Made by a program: the position numbers and the translations under genes. 64,000 bases of DNA from Uloborus plumipes (lineage: Eukaryota > Arthropoda > Arachnida > Araneae > Uloboridae). The notes under the pieces are model-generated. The model saw only the letters and a list, made by a program, of their open reading frames with translations, ran no database searches and was not told the DNA's origin. Numbering within the stretch: the stretch's first letter is position 1; each line of letters opens with the position of its first letter. This document shows positions 36,061 through 48,270 of the stretch, piece by piece. The stretch covers positions 62,001 through 126,000 of the forward strand of contig JAXGGA010002294.1 of NCBI GenBank assembly GCA_038373865.1, read 5' to 3'.

Positions 36061-37001
36061 AATATTTTGAAAGAGAATGAAATTATCTTGCTCTTTTTTT
36101 TTTTTTTTGCAAGAAAATTTGTCGTAAGGATTAATGGAATTTTAAAATAGATACCACATCATCAATCCTTATCTGGTTACGGTTCATAAGCGAAAAAGTA
36201 ATCAACATTGAAAACATAAAAATGAAGCTAACTTTTTAAAGTACTTAACTTCCGATTAATGCATGTAAGTATCAGTATTTCTAAGCTGATACAGCAAAGC
36301 TTGACAATCTATTATAGTGAAGTGTTTACTACAAAAAAATTATTGTTTTAAACAGCCTTATATTTAAAATTTAGGAAAAAGTAAGTCGCAAACATAGTTT
36401 TGTATTTTCCTAAAAAAAAAGTTGGATCGATATACTGCCCACCAAAGATGGTAAGTTAGACGCCATTTCTCATTTACTATTTTCGACAATATATTAAAAC
36501 TGCTTTATCTCGGAAACGGTGATGATGTTTTGTTGCGCACCGTTAAACATAATTATTTTCACTTTAAAGCAATACCCATCATTTGAAGAAGAAAAAAAGA
36601 GTTTGTTTTATCTATATATTTATTTTTTCTTTTTTACAGCAGCTCTTTGGAAAAAATATTTCAAAACTTTTTTTTTTTTTTGACTTTGTAATCAAAATTA
36701 ATAGTTTAAAAAAATTGTTTTCTTCCCTTTTGATCTGTAGAATTAAGTACTGCACTCCTTGAAAAGTAGAGCTTTTACTTTTGATTTTTATAGGTTTAGA
36801 ATCATTTGAAAAAAAAAATAAGAGTTTTTCAGGAACTGGATAATTAATTATATCTAGATTTGAAAACTCAAACTTTAATTAGTAGCAAGGAGCCAGAAAA
36901 CACTTTTAGTTCAGTTATATATTCTTAATTTCGTTTTCACCTGCCACCTTACCCTGTTTTGTTTTTCTCTTTTTTTTCGAATGAAAGCAAGAAAGCAGCC
37001 C
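36061..37001. other. unassigned sequence, no gene seen
   Basis: AT-rich, with several T and A runs (36097-36110, 36669-36680). No repeat pair, RNA gene or credible ORF. Confidence 0.5.
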
Positions 37002-38017
37002 TTAAGGCCTATTCACATAACGACCGATCCGCCCGTCCGAACCGAATTTTTCGCTGCGAAACTGGTTTTTGAAATCCGTTGCCATGACAGCACGCCGAAA
37101 AATCGGCTTCCGTAGCCGTTCTAGAATGCTGGATGTCGTCGGGGCCGAAAACAGATCGGTTGTTCAGTAGGGTGGGCCGAAAATTATTTATTTATTTTTT
37201 TTTCGATGACGAGATATGCGGAAAAGGTGCCATCGGGGGCACAAAGCACACACAAAAAATTTGAAATTTTTTTCACAATATCTTGATCTGCCGCAATTGC
37301 TTTGAAGTTTCGAAAAAATGCTAATTTTTGATATTTTTCGTAAAATTTGTCGAAATTTTTTTAAAAATATTTTCAGTGATAGGTGTAACTTAAAAGGTAC
37401 TATTAGGGGCACTAAGTTCACATAAAAAATTTGAATTATTTTGCTCCATTTCTTGATCAGCCATAAACGCTTGGGGGTTTCAGAAAAATTGCTAAAATTG
37501 GATATTACAGCAAAATTTGTGAAATTTTTTTTAAAAATTATTTTCGGTAATGGGGAGAGCAAAAAAGGCTCACTATTATCATTAAATTAACATTAAAATT
37601 GAATTGTAAATGATATTTATTTAATTTGTCACAAATACGGGGAAAATTCGGAAAAAATGTTTTTTTTTTTTTAATGATCCAATTTATTTATTAATTTTTA
37701 AGCTTTATAAAAATTCCGTCCAAGTGTTGAGAGACAATTTAGGAGTCTGAAATGAGAAGTAGTTTATCAAATAATCTGCATTTTTATTTTTAAAATTCGT
37801 TAGAGTTACAAATTAGTTATTTATTGCTATTGAATTAAAAAAATGTGTTAACCGAAAGTGCTTCACAGTTTTCAGCTTATTGCGCATCCAAATATCTTGC
37901 AAAATAATCCAGAACTCAACGCGAGGAGGTGGCTGCACGACTTCCACCAGCCCTCTACCAAAAAATATTATATTCACACTGTTTTGCATTCTTCATGCAA
38001 CAAAGTCCTTCTTCGAA

Positions 38018-38416
38018 TTAAACGTTGACATTTTTTATCCTGGATTGTATCTTTGCTCTGACGAAGGTATCTCTGTCCTCATGGCCACATACGTGCATTG
38101 CCGCTTCTATCACTACTTTAATTGTTCTTTCCACAGCTTGCGTGTGACTTGGAAAGCGGACTGAAGCTTCATCTAAAACCAAGCCTGATTCTATGTTTCT
38201 CTCAATCTCTTCGAATGAAAGATTCTTTGTAATTGGAGGCTCACTAAGATCTGTTGAGAGCCAGTCGATGCAGTCGTAGTACTCAGTAGCCATAAAGTTC
38301 AGCTTTAGAACCTTAAACTGTCTCAGTCTCCTGATCTTTTTCTTCTTTGAAAGGCGGCATTGTTTAATCCTTTTCCATGCCAATATTCCGATTTCTTTGT
38401 TTTCGTCTGTCGCCAT
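38018..38416 (-). pseudogene. transposon-encoded protein, C-terminal fragment (left arm)
   Basis: A 132-codon open frame starting at an ATG at 38416 and facing away from the loop. It carries the conserved block FPSHTQAVERTIK followed by an RDTFVRAKIQSR-type block. I recognise these as the C-terminus of a widespread uncharacterised protein family of arthropods and other animals; I take it to be transposon-borne because it lies inside this element. In the other arm the reading continues upstream through a PENILLAMATD region. Here a single substitution makes a stop just upstream (about 38450), so this copy is shorter. It ends a few residues earlier in a different sequence (KNVNV) from a small indel. 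Function is unknown to me; transposase role is inferred from position only. Confidence 0.6.
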
Positions 38417-38579
38417 TGCTAATAGTATATTCTCAGGATGGCTATATTATGCATTTCTTTGAACCGCCGAATGCACTATCGTTAAGTCATCAGAGAGGAA
38501 GTTTGAGAGCAGAACTATTTTCCACAAATGTCTCGGTCCATCTGCTCACCCTAGTAGCTTTCTCCCTGATAACCATACT

Positions 38580-39128
38580 TTGCGCATAAACTCGTACTAC
38601 GTCATTCTACTCTTAAGCTTCCTCCCTGATGACTTAAAGACGATAGTACATTTGGTGGTTCAAAGAAATGCATACTATAGCCATCCTGAGAATATACTAT
38701 TAGCAATGGCGACAGACGAAAACAAAGAAATCAGAATATTGGCGTGGAAAAGGATTAAACAATGCCGCCTTTCAAAGAAGAAAGAGATCAGGAGACTGAG
38801 ACAGTTTAAGGTTCTAAAACTGAACTTTATGGCTACTGAGTACTACGACTGCATCGACTGGCTCTCAACAGATCTTAGTGAGCCTCCAATTACAAAGAAT
38901 CTTTCATTCGAAGAGATTGAGAGAAACATAGAATCAGGCTTGGTTTTAGATGAAGCTTCAGTCCGCTTTCCAAGTCACACGCAAGCTGTGGAAAGAACAA
39001 TTAAAGTAGTGATAGAAGCGGCTATGCACGTATGTGGCCATGAGGACAGAGATACCTTCGTCAGAGCAAAGATACAATCCAGGATAAAAATGTCAACGTT
39101 TAATTCGAAGAAGGACTTTGTTGCATGA
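38580..39128 (+). pseudogene. transposon-encoded protein, C-terminal fragment (right arm)
   Basis: The mirror copy of 38018-38416, open over 182 codons. The first in-frame ATG is 38706, but family-like sequence (LPDDLKTIVH, then NAYYSHPENILLA) already begins at about 38625, so the frame is a truncated gene whose upstream part is lost where the arms meet. Conserved blocks in order: LAWKRIKQCR, LKLNFMATEYYDCIDW, FPSHTQAVERTIK and RDTFVRAKIQSR. The end at 39128 seems natural, since homology of the family usually stops there. Nearly identical to the left-arm copy, with three or four amino-acid differences over the shared part. Probably a defunct transposase or accessory protein; no catalytic triad can be assigned. 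Confidence 0.6.
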
Positions 39129-40102
39129 AGAATGCAGCTGGTGGAACTCGTGCAGCCACCTCCTCGCGTTGAGTTCTGGATTATTTTGCAAGATATATTT
39201 GGATGCGCAATAAGCTGAGAACTGTGAAGCACTTTCAGTTAACACATTTTTTTAATTCAATAGTAATAAATAACTAATTTGTAACTCTAACGAATTTTAA
39301 AAATAAAAATGCAGATTATTTGATAAACTACTTCTCATTTCAGACTCCTAAATTGTCTTTCAACACTTGGACGGAATTTTTATAAAGCTTAAAAATTAAT
39401 AAATATATTGGATCAATAAAAAAAAAAAACCATTTTTTCCGAATTTTCCCCGTATTTGTGACAAATTAAATAAATATCATTTACAATTCAATTTTAATGT
39501 TAATTTAATGATAATAGTGAGCCTTTTTAGCTCTCCCCATCACCGAAAATAATTTAAAAAAATTTCACAAATTTTGCTGTAATATCCAGTTTTAGCAATT
39601 TTTCTGAAACCCCCAAGCGTTTATGGCTGATCAAGAAATGGAGAAAAATAATTCAAATTTTTTATGTGAACTTAGTGCCCCTAATAGTATCTTTAAAGTT
39701 ACACCTATCACTGAAAATATTAAAAAAAATTTTGACAAATTTCACGAAAAACATCAAAAATTAGCATTTTTCCGAAACTTCAAGGCGATTGCGGCAGATC
39801 AAGAAATTATGCAAAAAATTTCAAATTTTTTGTGAGTGCTTTGTGCCCCCAATGGCACCTTTTCCGCATATCTCGTCATCGAAAAAAAAAAAAGTCATTT
39901 TCGGCCCACCCTATTGTTCAGTAGCGACTTCATTGGCTCTCGCTAGGTGCGCGCTCTTTTTAATTAGTGGGAGAATACCGTCACGTGACTTTCGGATCGA
40001 GCTAGTCCGAATGCTCGAAAATTTTCTCCTCCTTCCGTCAGCCGTCACGTCCGGAAAACCACTTCGTTCGGCCGGATCGGTCGTTATGTGAATAGGCCTT
40101 TA

Positions 40103-41985
40103 GCCAATTTGTTGGCCGAAACCTTAACTCCTATACTGTTATCAGCACGCATACTTTTGGCATTGTACCGAAATATTGCCCTCTGGTTTTCCCTACGATA
40201 AAAATTCTGGAAAAACTTGCAACTAAAAATGAAAATGTGACTTCGTAACTAAATTAATAGTTGCCTGTTGCTAATAAAAGAAAATTTGAATTTTCAACCC
40301 ATTTTTTTTCTTCAAATGTCTCTAAACCCTGTATAATTCAAATGGAGAAGCTCTTTTTTCGAGATAACCCTCCTGCCTTTATTGACATGGACTATAACCA
40401 TTTCCTTTTTTTTTTTTCAAGCTCATTCAAAAATGTGTCTTTTTGCAAGATTTCAGTATTAATTCTGAAGTGTGATCAAGGTAAATGCTCGTTGAGCTAT
40501 TAATTAGCTGCATCAAAACAGTAGTTATTTTAAAGAAATTAGGTTTTATAAAGCAAATGCTATAATAGTGAATTACTGGAATCATTACACGTCCAGTCAA
40601 AAATTGGAAGTCTTTTATTTTTTCTTCCTGTAATTGGGGAAGTTAGATTGTGATTTATTAATGTGATTACGTTTAGAGAGAAAAACCATTTGGTTGAATG
40701 GGCCCACTTTTCTTACCCAATCATTTACGCTTACTTAAGCACGGAAAGAATAATAAAAAATGAGTTGGATTCAATGTATTAAAATAAATTTATAAAAAGC
40801 TTTAATTTTGCTAGCCAATGTGTTAAATTTAACTATGTAATTTAAGGTTTTGTGAAATTGTGTTCAAAGCAAGTAAATGTGCCCAATCAGTTAAGTTTAG
40901 TAGTAGGATATTTGCACTTTTATTAGGTTTGGTTTAAAAAAAAAATCTCCTGCTGTAATAATTCTTCTACTTTAAAGAAAACTTAAGTGACTTATCAACT
41001 TTGGAGAAATAATGCGATGTCAACTTTGTTTTGTTTTAAAAATACTGTACAGAATGATGGAAATAATGAGGATTTGAATTAAAAAAAATCTGATTCAAAT
41101 GTTTTTAAATTAGATCTGCTCAATGCATGGAACAAAACACACACACATTTTAAGTTAGATCTATACATCAAAGAAATATATTTTTCTTTGTTTCATTGTG
41201 CAATTATAAAACTTCGTTTGCTAAATTTAAATATTTTGAAACTATTAATGTTTTAATAAAGTGTAGTATTTTCAAAAACCAATGGAGGAGTAATTATGTA
41301 GCGGAACATGCCAAATTGTTACCCGTTGCTGATGTGATTTCTGACACTTATGCTCGTCATACCTCATTCTTATATTTTAATGGAACTTTTGGTTGGTTTG
41401 GAGTCACGGATAGACAAATTAAATAGAACCAAAGGTCCTATGTACAGCATCTGCGATGCGAAGACAACTTCCTTTGTATGAGTATGCCCATGGTTGTCAC
41501 TTAATTGGTGCAATTGCGCCAGAATAGCGGAACAGTTGAAAAGGTGTATTTTTTGTGTGGGGGGGGGAGTTCTATGTCTTGCCAAATTTTTTTGGTGGCA
41601 GTACGTCTTTGTCAAATTCTTATAAATCATCATCCCACTGAAGTGTCTTGTACTGAGTCTTGTTTATGTACTATTGAGGATTATATTGGTACTGATTTCT
41701 GGAATTTGGTATTTGATTTTTTTTTTTTTATATTTGGTTTTGCCTTAGCCACTGAATTGATACTGCTGCGAGTGATCTTTATCTACATTTTCGATGGAAA
41801 AAGAAATTATTTTCTTTATATTTTTTTAAATAAAAGTTTTATTCAATGACAGCAGTTTAGTTTCTTCATTAAATATTTTTTTAAATACTAGGTCATACAT
41901 TTTTTTTTTCATTACAAGAGGAAATGTTTGAGTCATTTGAGAATGCCTTATATTTTTCCTTATGTTTTTACACATGTAAATTATA
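40103..41985. other. unassigned sequence, no gene seen
   Basis: The longest frame (41505-41849, 114 codons) starts at a TTG, is rich in Phe/Ile/Leu at its end and has no known domain. ORFs at 40261-40503 and 41196-41426 likewise. No terminal repeats seen. Confidence 0.4.
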
Positions 41986-41993
41986 AAATTATG

Positions 41994-43117
41994 TAGGGAT
42001 GCACCGATTAATCGGCAGTATCGAATAATCGGTCATAATTGGCCACTTTGCGGATTACTTATAATCGGCAAAATATAGCCGATTAATCGGCCGAAATTTT
42101 TTAATTATATTTTTTGAATTTTAATCTCGCCAAGAAATTTTGATGAATAAATTTGTTGACAGAAAGTAAACGTAATTTTCTGTAAACAATACTATAACAT
42201 TTAGTATGAAAACTAAACAGAGTAAAAACAAAACAAATAGTACAGAAAGTGCTTAAAACTGAATAAAATATTGAAAGGTAAACCTCACAGCTGATATTCA
42301 GAATACACTATTAGGAATAATTAAATTACAGGGCTTTTAATTATAACGCGAAAAACATGAATATTTTAATTTATTTATAATCAGCTCAATTTTGCCAATT
42401 GACCGGCGGAGAAGTGTTTTAAACAAAATTACTTTCAATATGTTTTGAGCAAAAAACTGCGATTAACAATTTTATAAACAGAAAATAAATAATTTTCTGA
42501 AAACATAAGTATACCAAGTAGTACGAAAGTTTAGTGATTAAAAATAAAACAAATAAATCTGAAAATGAAATATTTAAAAAAAATTATAAATTTTTAAATA
42601 AATTAAATTTTTGATTTTGAACAAATACGCACATATATAAGATGTTGTATGTTGCAACTAATTTCGTGTGTCGATACTTTTCTCCTTTCGAATTGTGCAT
42701 TTAAATAACCTTTAATTTTTACAAAGAATAAAAAACTTAAATTAAATTTCTACTTTAAAAAAGAAATTTAAATTATAATTTCTCCCTAATTAGCCTGCGT
42801 ACCACAGTTTCTTTTTATTTTTTGGAAATGTCTAGTTAACATAATTAAACTTAATCAGCAATATGTGAAAATTGGGTCAAAGAAATTCTGTGAAGTTTTG
42901 AGAGTAGTTTGGAAAAATTGAGAAAAATAAATCGGCTTTGAAAAATAATAAGTAACTATTCCTAAAATCGAAATTGCAAAGGAAAAAAAAAGACAAAAAA
43001 AAAAAAGTGATGGTGAAACTAATAGCATTAAAAATAACCATCATGATTTATTAATTGGCTAATTATCAGCAACTTATTAATCAGTAATCGGCTAATTTGC
43101 TTATCTTTGCGTCCCTA
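41994..43117. mobile_element. hAT-type non-autonomous element, second copy
   Basis: Left end TAGGGATGCACCGATTAATC, right end the inverse of TAGGGACGCAAAGATAAGC. The right end read inward continues as AAATTAGCCGATTA, matching the left end of the copy at 24861. Flanks AAATTATG (41986-41993) and CCATTATG (43118-43125) share six of eight bases, fitting an aged 8-bp duplication. The element is uninterrupted and 1124 bp long, with AT-rich, non-coding interior. Confidence 0.8.
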
Positions 43118-43125
43118 CCATTATG

Positions 43126-43925
43126 TATAGTCATACTTAAGATGCTGTAAAGTTAAATTTATATCTTCAAAAAAATCATAGAATAACTGGAAATATTTTG
43201 ACAAATCGTGAAAATAAAATGCTTGTTTTCTTTCTATTCTGGAAGAGATTTTATCCGTTTTCTTCCCGAATAAATAAGAATTAAGAACACAATAAACACT
43301 TTTTCATCCAAATATTCTTCAACATTGGAAGTAAGCTAGAAAGTAAACTAAATCACCTTATCGTAATTCATACGGTGCTAAAGTTGGAGGATTTATTTAT
43401 ACAGTCATTTATCATGAGACTCAAATCCGTTTTCGAAATAATAGAATGCGTTCCGATCTGGAAATAAAGCGGATGTTTTAATCTCCAAGTAAAGCGATCA
43501 ATAATGATATATTTCTGGAGTTCAGTAAACAGTCCATCGAACATTATTTCTTTATAAAGCAAGATTCTTCAAGATTTTGGGTAAATACCATCAGATGAAA
43601 ACTTTTAAAACTTATGACGTGTCTTGATTAAAGCACCAAAATAAAATATATTTTTACATTGCTTGGACCCCTTTGTCCTTGATTTTTATCATCCGAGTTA
43701 ATATGTAATATGATAGTTATGGATTTCAAAAGATGAGACTTATTGCAATACATTCTAGTTTGAAGAAAGATATAATATACTAAATACTAATTTTAAGCAA
43801 TGGAATCAAAATTTTTAAACAAGTCTTTCAATTTTCCCATTATTGCTAGTTTTATCTCAATAAGACATATGACTCCCAAAATGAAATTTTTTAATTTATT
43901 ATTTAATTTTTTTAATGTCTGTCAC
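43126..43925. other. unassigned sequence, no gene seen
   Basis: No repeat pair or RNA gene. The ORF at 43368-43562 (-) has no recognisable motif. Confidence 0.45.
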
Positions 43926-44076
<151 letters not shown>

Positions 44077-44084
44077 GTGTATAA

Positions 44085-44470
44085 ACACGTGTCTTCCTTT
44101 TTAATACGCTGTTATTAGTTGTTTGCATGAATGTAACTCTGAATAAAAGATAAAATTAATGTTCTTTACAAATATAAAAGTAATGTATTTAATACTATTA
44201 TTAGTACTAAAGGCTAAACTTTATCACACGTTGATGTATTATAAGTGCATGCAAAGTTAGCGCATATTCAGTATTTTTGAAAATCAGAGGGTAATTAGAG
44301 TATCATGAAAATATAGTCTAACTTTTAGTATTAATGACAGTATTAAGTATATTACTTTTCTATTTGTAGAAAATGTGATTTTTACCTTTAAAAAAATTCT
44401 CAGAGTGACTTCAGAATTCAATTGTACTTAGTCTGATTAACTCTGAAAGCGTATTTTAAAGTTATAATTT
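44085..44470. repeat. dispersed repeat R1, copy at 44 kb
   Basis: Shares with 52822-53262 the ordered words GTAACTCTGAATAAAAG, TTAATACTATTATTA, ACTAAAGGCTAAACT, TTAGTGCATG-like and ACTCTRAAAGCGTATTTT. No coding capacity. Class unknown. Confidence 0.55.
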
Positions 44471-44479
44471 TATTATTCA

Positions 44480-45395
44480 TAAATTTCTCAAAACCAGGGA
44501 ATGGGAGGGGTCAGAAGAGACGATTGCCTCCCTCCTGGTTTTGAAAAATTAATGCATTTACAAAAGTGGGTATGGTTTTCTTTTCTGTTTCTTTTTTTTT
44601 TTTTTTTTGCATAATTTGCATCGAGTACACATTCTTTGACTCCCCCGAATCAATTCGAAATGATAGGTTTAAGTACAGGTATATTTAATTAATTTAGCTA
44701 TTAATTAAAGTTGCTACCGCTTCTGTAGTCTGTATTCTTCTCTCTCTTGTACTTTTTTCCTTAGTAGACCTAATTCAATTCATATGGTATTTATAATCAA
44801 TAGAAAATCTTTGTTTCTCCTCTTACTTACAACTGACCGGCAATAATTGGAACTGTCTTGATCCGAAAGGATCAAGAAAAGCGACAGGATTAATTAGCGA
44901 CAGAGTTCTTTGTGTCCTGAGGATATTTAATAGTCAGAGACTTCTAGCGTTGACGACGAAGCAAGATGCTGGAGGTATTGCATTTAGGACAGACGCTTGA
45001 TATTTTCTCGCAACATTTCTAAGATTGGATCGAACTTAGTAAGTTAATCAATATAATAGCATTTTAGATCTGGGCGAGATATGTGCAATTGTAATAAAGT
45101 GATAAGTTTGAAGAAAATGATTGCGTCTTTTTTTTTAATTAGGAAAAATGTATAAGAGTTATTCTTTGCCAAAAATTCAAAGTTATTTTGTTAGTGATTA
45201 AAAAAAATACGCATGTTATTTTGCAGAATGTAGAAAATTAACACAGTGAAAATATTTTTTAAATTCTCGGATACTATTTTTCATTGATATCGTTACTGTG
45301 GTTTTACATCGAAAAATCGCGAAAATGTTGCGGAAAATAATCAGAATGTACAAAGTCCTAAACATGAGCATGAATTTTTGAAACTTGCTTACATT
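44480..45395. other. unassigned sequence with one GNRA-type hairpin
   Basis: No gene seen. 44856-44877 is a perfect 9-bp stem (TCTTGATCC / GGATCAAGA) closed by a GAAA tetraloop, an unusually stable RNA fold if transcribed, in a GC-richer patch (44830-45000). The 70-codon frame 45216-45428 (-) crosses the gypsy LTR border and is spurious. Confidence 0.45.
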
Positions 45396-45399
45396 AGCT

Positions 45400-45678
45400 T
45401 GTGGCAACACCTTGGGATGCGCTGTCATGCAAATTGCGCAGCGCTTAAATAACCGTTGTCGCAGCGCCCCAAGAAGCGCGGTATGCTGCAGGAGTTGGTA
45501 GCTGATGGATTGTTGTTTATTCCTAGCTTGCGTTCCGAGGCGGAACGAGTTTATTTAGTTTGTGACAAGTTGGATTTAATTTATATACTTATGTTATAAT
45601 AAATATTAAGTTTACAAGTATCTGCATGGTCTGATGTGCAACTGGTATTCCTTTCAACAACTGGTAACCTTCTCCACA
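45400..45678 (+). repeat. 5' LTR
   Basis: 279 bp, TGTGGCAACA...CTTCTCCACA, with the TG...CA ends typical of LTRs and an AATAAA at about 45599. It differs from the 3' LTR at only two positions by eye (in CGCTGTCATG and in GCTGATGG), showing a recent insertion. Confidence 0.95.
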
Positions 45679-45916
45679 CTGGTGACCCTTCACGCAAAAT
45701 ACCAGACAAAATGAAAAGACTGAATTTTTCGTCTTCAAGAAGTGCATTCGTCGTAGTAATTCTTCAGAAGGTAATTCCTTTCGATGGACATCTTCAAGTT
45801 ATTTCAGTGTCTTGCTAATGTATTTCATGTGTCCTTTGAGGGTGTGTAATTTAACTTTGTTATTTGAGCTATTTAATATTGCTGTTTCAAATTGAGCAAA
45901 TAGTGTTTCAGTTTAA

Positions 45917-46090
45917 ATGGCTACTAACGAAAAGTTAAGTATAACAGAAAAGGAAGTACCTGTTGAAACTAGAGATTGTAATCGAGTTTCTGTAAAAGTA
46001 CCTAATTTTTGGCCGAGTAATGCTAAGTTATTTTTTGTGCAACTCGAAGCTAGTTTTAGTTTAGCAGCAGTTATGAATTTCCATTTCTAA
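45917..46090 (+). pseudogene. gag remnant (57 codons)
   Basis: Gag forms the particle that packages the element RNA. The frame opens at an ATG at 45917, the only good start between the LTR and the deletion, and reads 57 codons to a stop at 46088-46090. Residues about 24-46 (VSVKVPNFWPSN and on to FFVQLEASFS) match the early part of gypsy gag proteins. From about codon 53 the reading leaves the family, because the sequence jumps into reverse transcriptase (in another frame) at about 46075-46090. The matrix/capsid remainder and nucleocapsid zinc knuckle are absent. Confidence 0.75.
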
Positions 46091-46911
46091 ATTTCGGGTT
46101 ATCTTCAGCAGCACAAACTTTTCAGCGTTTTTTGGATGAAGTTTTGAGAGGATTAAATTTCTGTTTTCCGTACTTAGATGATATTTTAATCGCTAGCGAA
46201 AATCACAAACAGCATAAAGAACATTTAGAGGAGATTTTCAAGCGTTTTCTTGATTACGGTATCGTAATAAACGAATCAAAATGTGAACTTGGGAAGGAAA
46301 CTGTTGTTTTTTTGGGACATGCAATAAATAGTCAGGGGTGCACTCCAGATCCTAAGAAGGTGAAGGCCGTAGTTGATTTCCCTAAGCCCAAAACAATTGC
46401 GGAACTTAGACGTTTTTTGGGAATGGTAAACTATTATCATCGCTTTATTCCGGATATCGCGGTAATTTTAGCGCCACTTAATAAGTTTTTGATTAAAGCG
46501 AAAAAGCGCGATAAGAGAGAGATTCCGTGGGATATAATTTCGGAAACAAGCTTTGAGAAAATTAAGAAAGCTTTAGCAGAAGCGACTTTGCTTTATCACC
46601 CATCTCTTAATGCAGAACTTGCTTTAGCAACTGATTGCAGTGATTTTGCAATGGGTGGAGTATTGCAAAAAAATGAATTATCCCCCGATGGTCCCAAACC
46701 TTTAGGATTTTTTTCGAAAAAGCTATCGCCCACGCAATGTAAATATTCAGCTTATGATCGGGAATTACTCGCTGCATATAGCGCGATTCAATATTTTCGG
46801 TACATGTTAGAGGCGAGAAAGTTTATTTTGTATGTAGATCATCGGCCTCTCATTTACGCATTTCGGCAAAAACAAGAAAAATCTCCCCCCCCCGCAGGAT
46901 CCGTCAATTAG
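46081..46911 (+). pseudogene. pol fragment: RT C-terminal part and RNase H
   Basis: The frame is open from the deletion junction at 46081; it has no ATG start. It enters reverse transcriptase shortly before the catalytic block, with the FGL..AAQTFQRF motif at about 46096-46131, then YLDD at about 46168, two of the three catalytic Asp residues. RT thumb follows (FLGHAIN, LRRFLGMVNYYHRF), then RNase H with ATDCSDFAMGGVLQ (first Asp at about 46632) and YDRELLAAY. The reading fails at a run of nine C (46885-46893): the frame ends in an unrelated tail and stop at 46911, while family sequence goes on in the next frame. The first RT catalytic Asp region is deleted. The product cannot be active as RT. 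Confidence 0.9.
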
Positions 46912-48254
46912 ATTTTATATCTCAATTTACCACGGACATTAGGTATTTACCGGGTAAGGGGAATTTAGTTGCTGACAGTTTATCAAGAATATCAGAGATC
47001 ACGTTTTCATCTCTAGAGGACATAGACAGGTGGGAAAAATTACAGTCTGAGGATAAGGAGCTTCAGGACGTTTTAGAGGGACGAATTAGGTACAGCGGTA
47101 AATTATCTAAAGTTCCTATGCCTGGTACCGATAAATCTCTATACTGTGATATGTCAGGAAATTCTAATAGGTTCTATGTACCACAAAGTCTAAGGCGTAA
47201 AATATTTGATTCAATGCACGGATTGTCTCACCCTGGCATACGTGCTACAAAACGTCTAATTGATAGTAAATATATCTGGCCTAATTTAAACAAGGATGTA
47301 ACTGCTTGGTGTAAAGCTTGTATACCGTGCCAGCGAACTAAGGTACATTTACATACTAAAACCCCATTAGTTGACTTTTTAGTTCCGGACGAGAGATTTT
47401 CTCATATACATTTAGATATAATTGGCCCTTTAGTACAAGTTAAAAATTTTAAATACTGTTTAACGATAGTGAATAGATTTACGAAGTGGCCTGAAGCCGT
47501 GCCAATTATGGATATAACAGCTGAAACAATTGCACGCGCATTCGTACAAATGTGGGTTTCTCGTTTTGGTACCCCTCAAAGGATAACATGCGATAGGGGC
47601 AGACAATTTGAATCAGAACTTTTCACGGCGCTATCGCGCATGCTTGGTATAAAATTGGCTAGAACATCGCCGTATAGACCACAAACCAATGGAATGGTGG
47701 AACGTCTGCACCGACCTCTCAAGCAAGCTTTGATGTGCTACAACACAGATTGGCTCGAGGCTTTGCCATTGGTCCTCTTGGGACTCAGGTCCACGTTGCG
47801 CGAAGACCTTGGAGCGTCGGCGGCGCAATTAACTTACGGGACTTCACTGCGTTTACCGGGACAGTTATACGATGAAAATACGTTAAGTAATATGAATATT
47901 CCGGACTACGTGACCCATATTCAGAAGCTACTGAGATCGGTAAGTCCTGCATCCCCGTTAAGGCACGGCCAACAGAAGATTTATGTCCCAAGGGAATTAA
48001 GAGACTGTTCGCATGTTTTTCTGCGGTTAGACAACGTAAGAAGGTCACTGCAGCCACCGTATGAAGGACCTTTTAAAGTCCTAAAAAGAATGGAAAAAAA
48101 CTTTTTAATTTTAGTTAACGGTAAAGAAAAAATCGTGCATATGGACCGGCTGAAACCAGCATTTTTAATGGCTGGGGATTCCAGCGCAGAGACTCCAGAG
48201 GTCATAACAAGGTATGGCCGTAAAGTCCGTTTTCGTCTCCCACTGGTCCTGTGA
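46893..48254 (+). pseudogene. pol fragment: RNase H end and integrase
   Basis: In the frame shifted by one at the C run, the end of RNase H (LPGKGNLVADSLSRI) continues without a stop into integrase and through to 48254; the first ATG is 47118. Integrase inserts the cDNA into host DNA. Visible in order: zinc-binding HHCC (HGLSHPG and, later, CKACIPCQ at about 47313-47336), catalytic core with HLDIIGPL, CDRGRQFES and the Glu in NGMVERLHRPLKQ, so the D,D,E triad is intact, then a C-terminal region with PYEGPFKV and KIVHMDRLKPAF, the GPF/Y-type module. No chromodomain is seen. The integrase portion itself looks undamaged; expression depends on an upstream frame that is broken. Confidence 0.9.
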
Positions 48255-48270
48255 GACTGGCGGGGGAGTG

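Larger units (their letters stand above)
37168..39913. mobile_element. giant foldback transposon with one ORF copy per arm
   Basis: Ends TAGGGTGGGCCGAAAAT and its inverse. An 8-bp duplication TTGTTCAG flanks it (37160-37167 and 39914-39921; it can be read as 10 bp if TA is counted). Left arm 37168 to about 38513 and right arm about 38604-39913 are inverted copies of about 1.3 kb with few differences, around a loop of about 90 bp. Each arm carries the same coding fragment, pointing away from the loop. Superfamily not assigned; 8-bp targets occur in several superfamilies. Confidence 0.85.
37005..40099. mobile_element. PIF/Harbinger-like MITE hosting a giant foldback
   Basis: A 27-bp perfect TIR (37005-37031 against 40073-40099) begins AGGCCTATTCACATAACGAC. 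Flanks are TTA on both sides (37002-37004 and 40100-40102), the 3-bp duplication of PIF/Harbinger elements. The element proper is 37005-37167 plus 39922-40099, about 340 bp without coding capacity. The rest is the nested foldback and its target duplication. The ORF at 39789-40091 crosses the inner element's right end. Confidence 0.8.

Noticed and set aside
37188..37562. 124-codon minus-strand frame
   Set aside because: Non-coding part of the foldback arm; the mirrored region at 39.5-39.9 kb reads differently.
41505..41849. 114-codon frame with hydrophobic tail
   Set aside because: Starts at TTG, no domain, T-rich DNA explains the hydrophobic residues.
47631..48205. Minus-strand frames opposite integrase
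   Set aside because: Antisense shadows of the pol gene.
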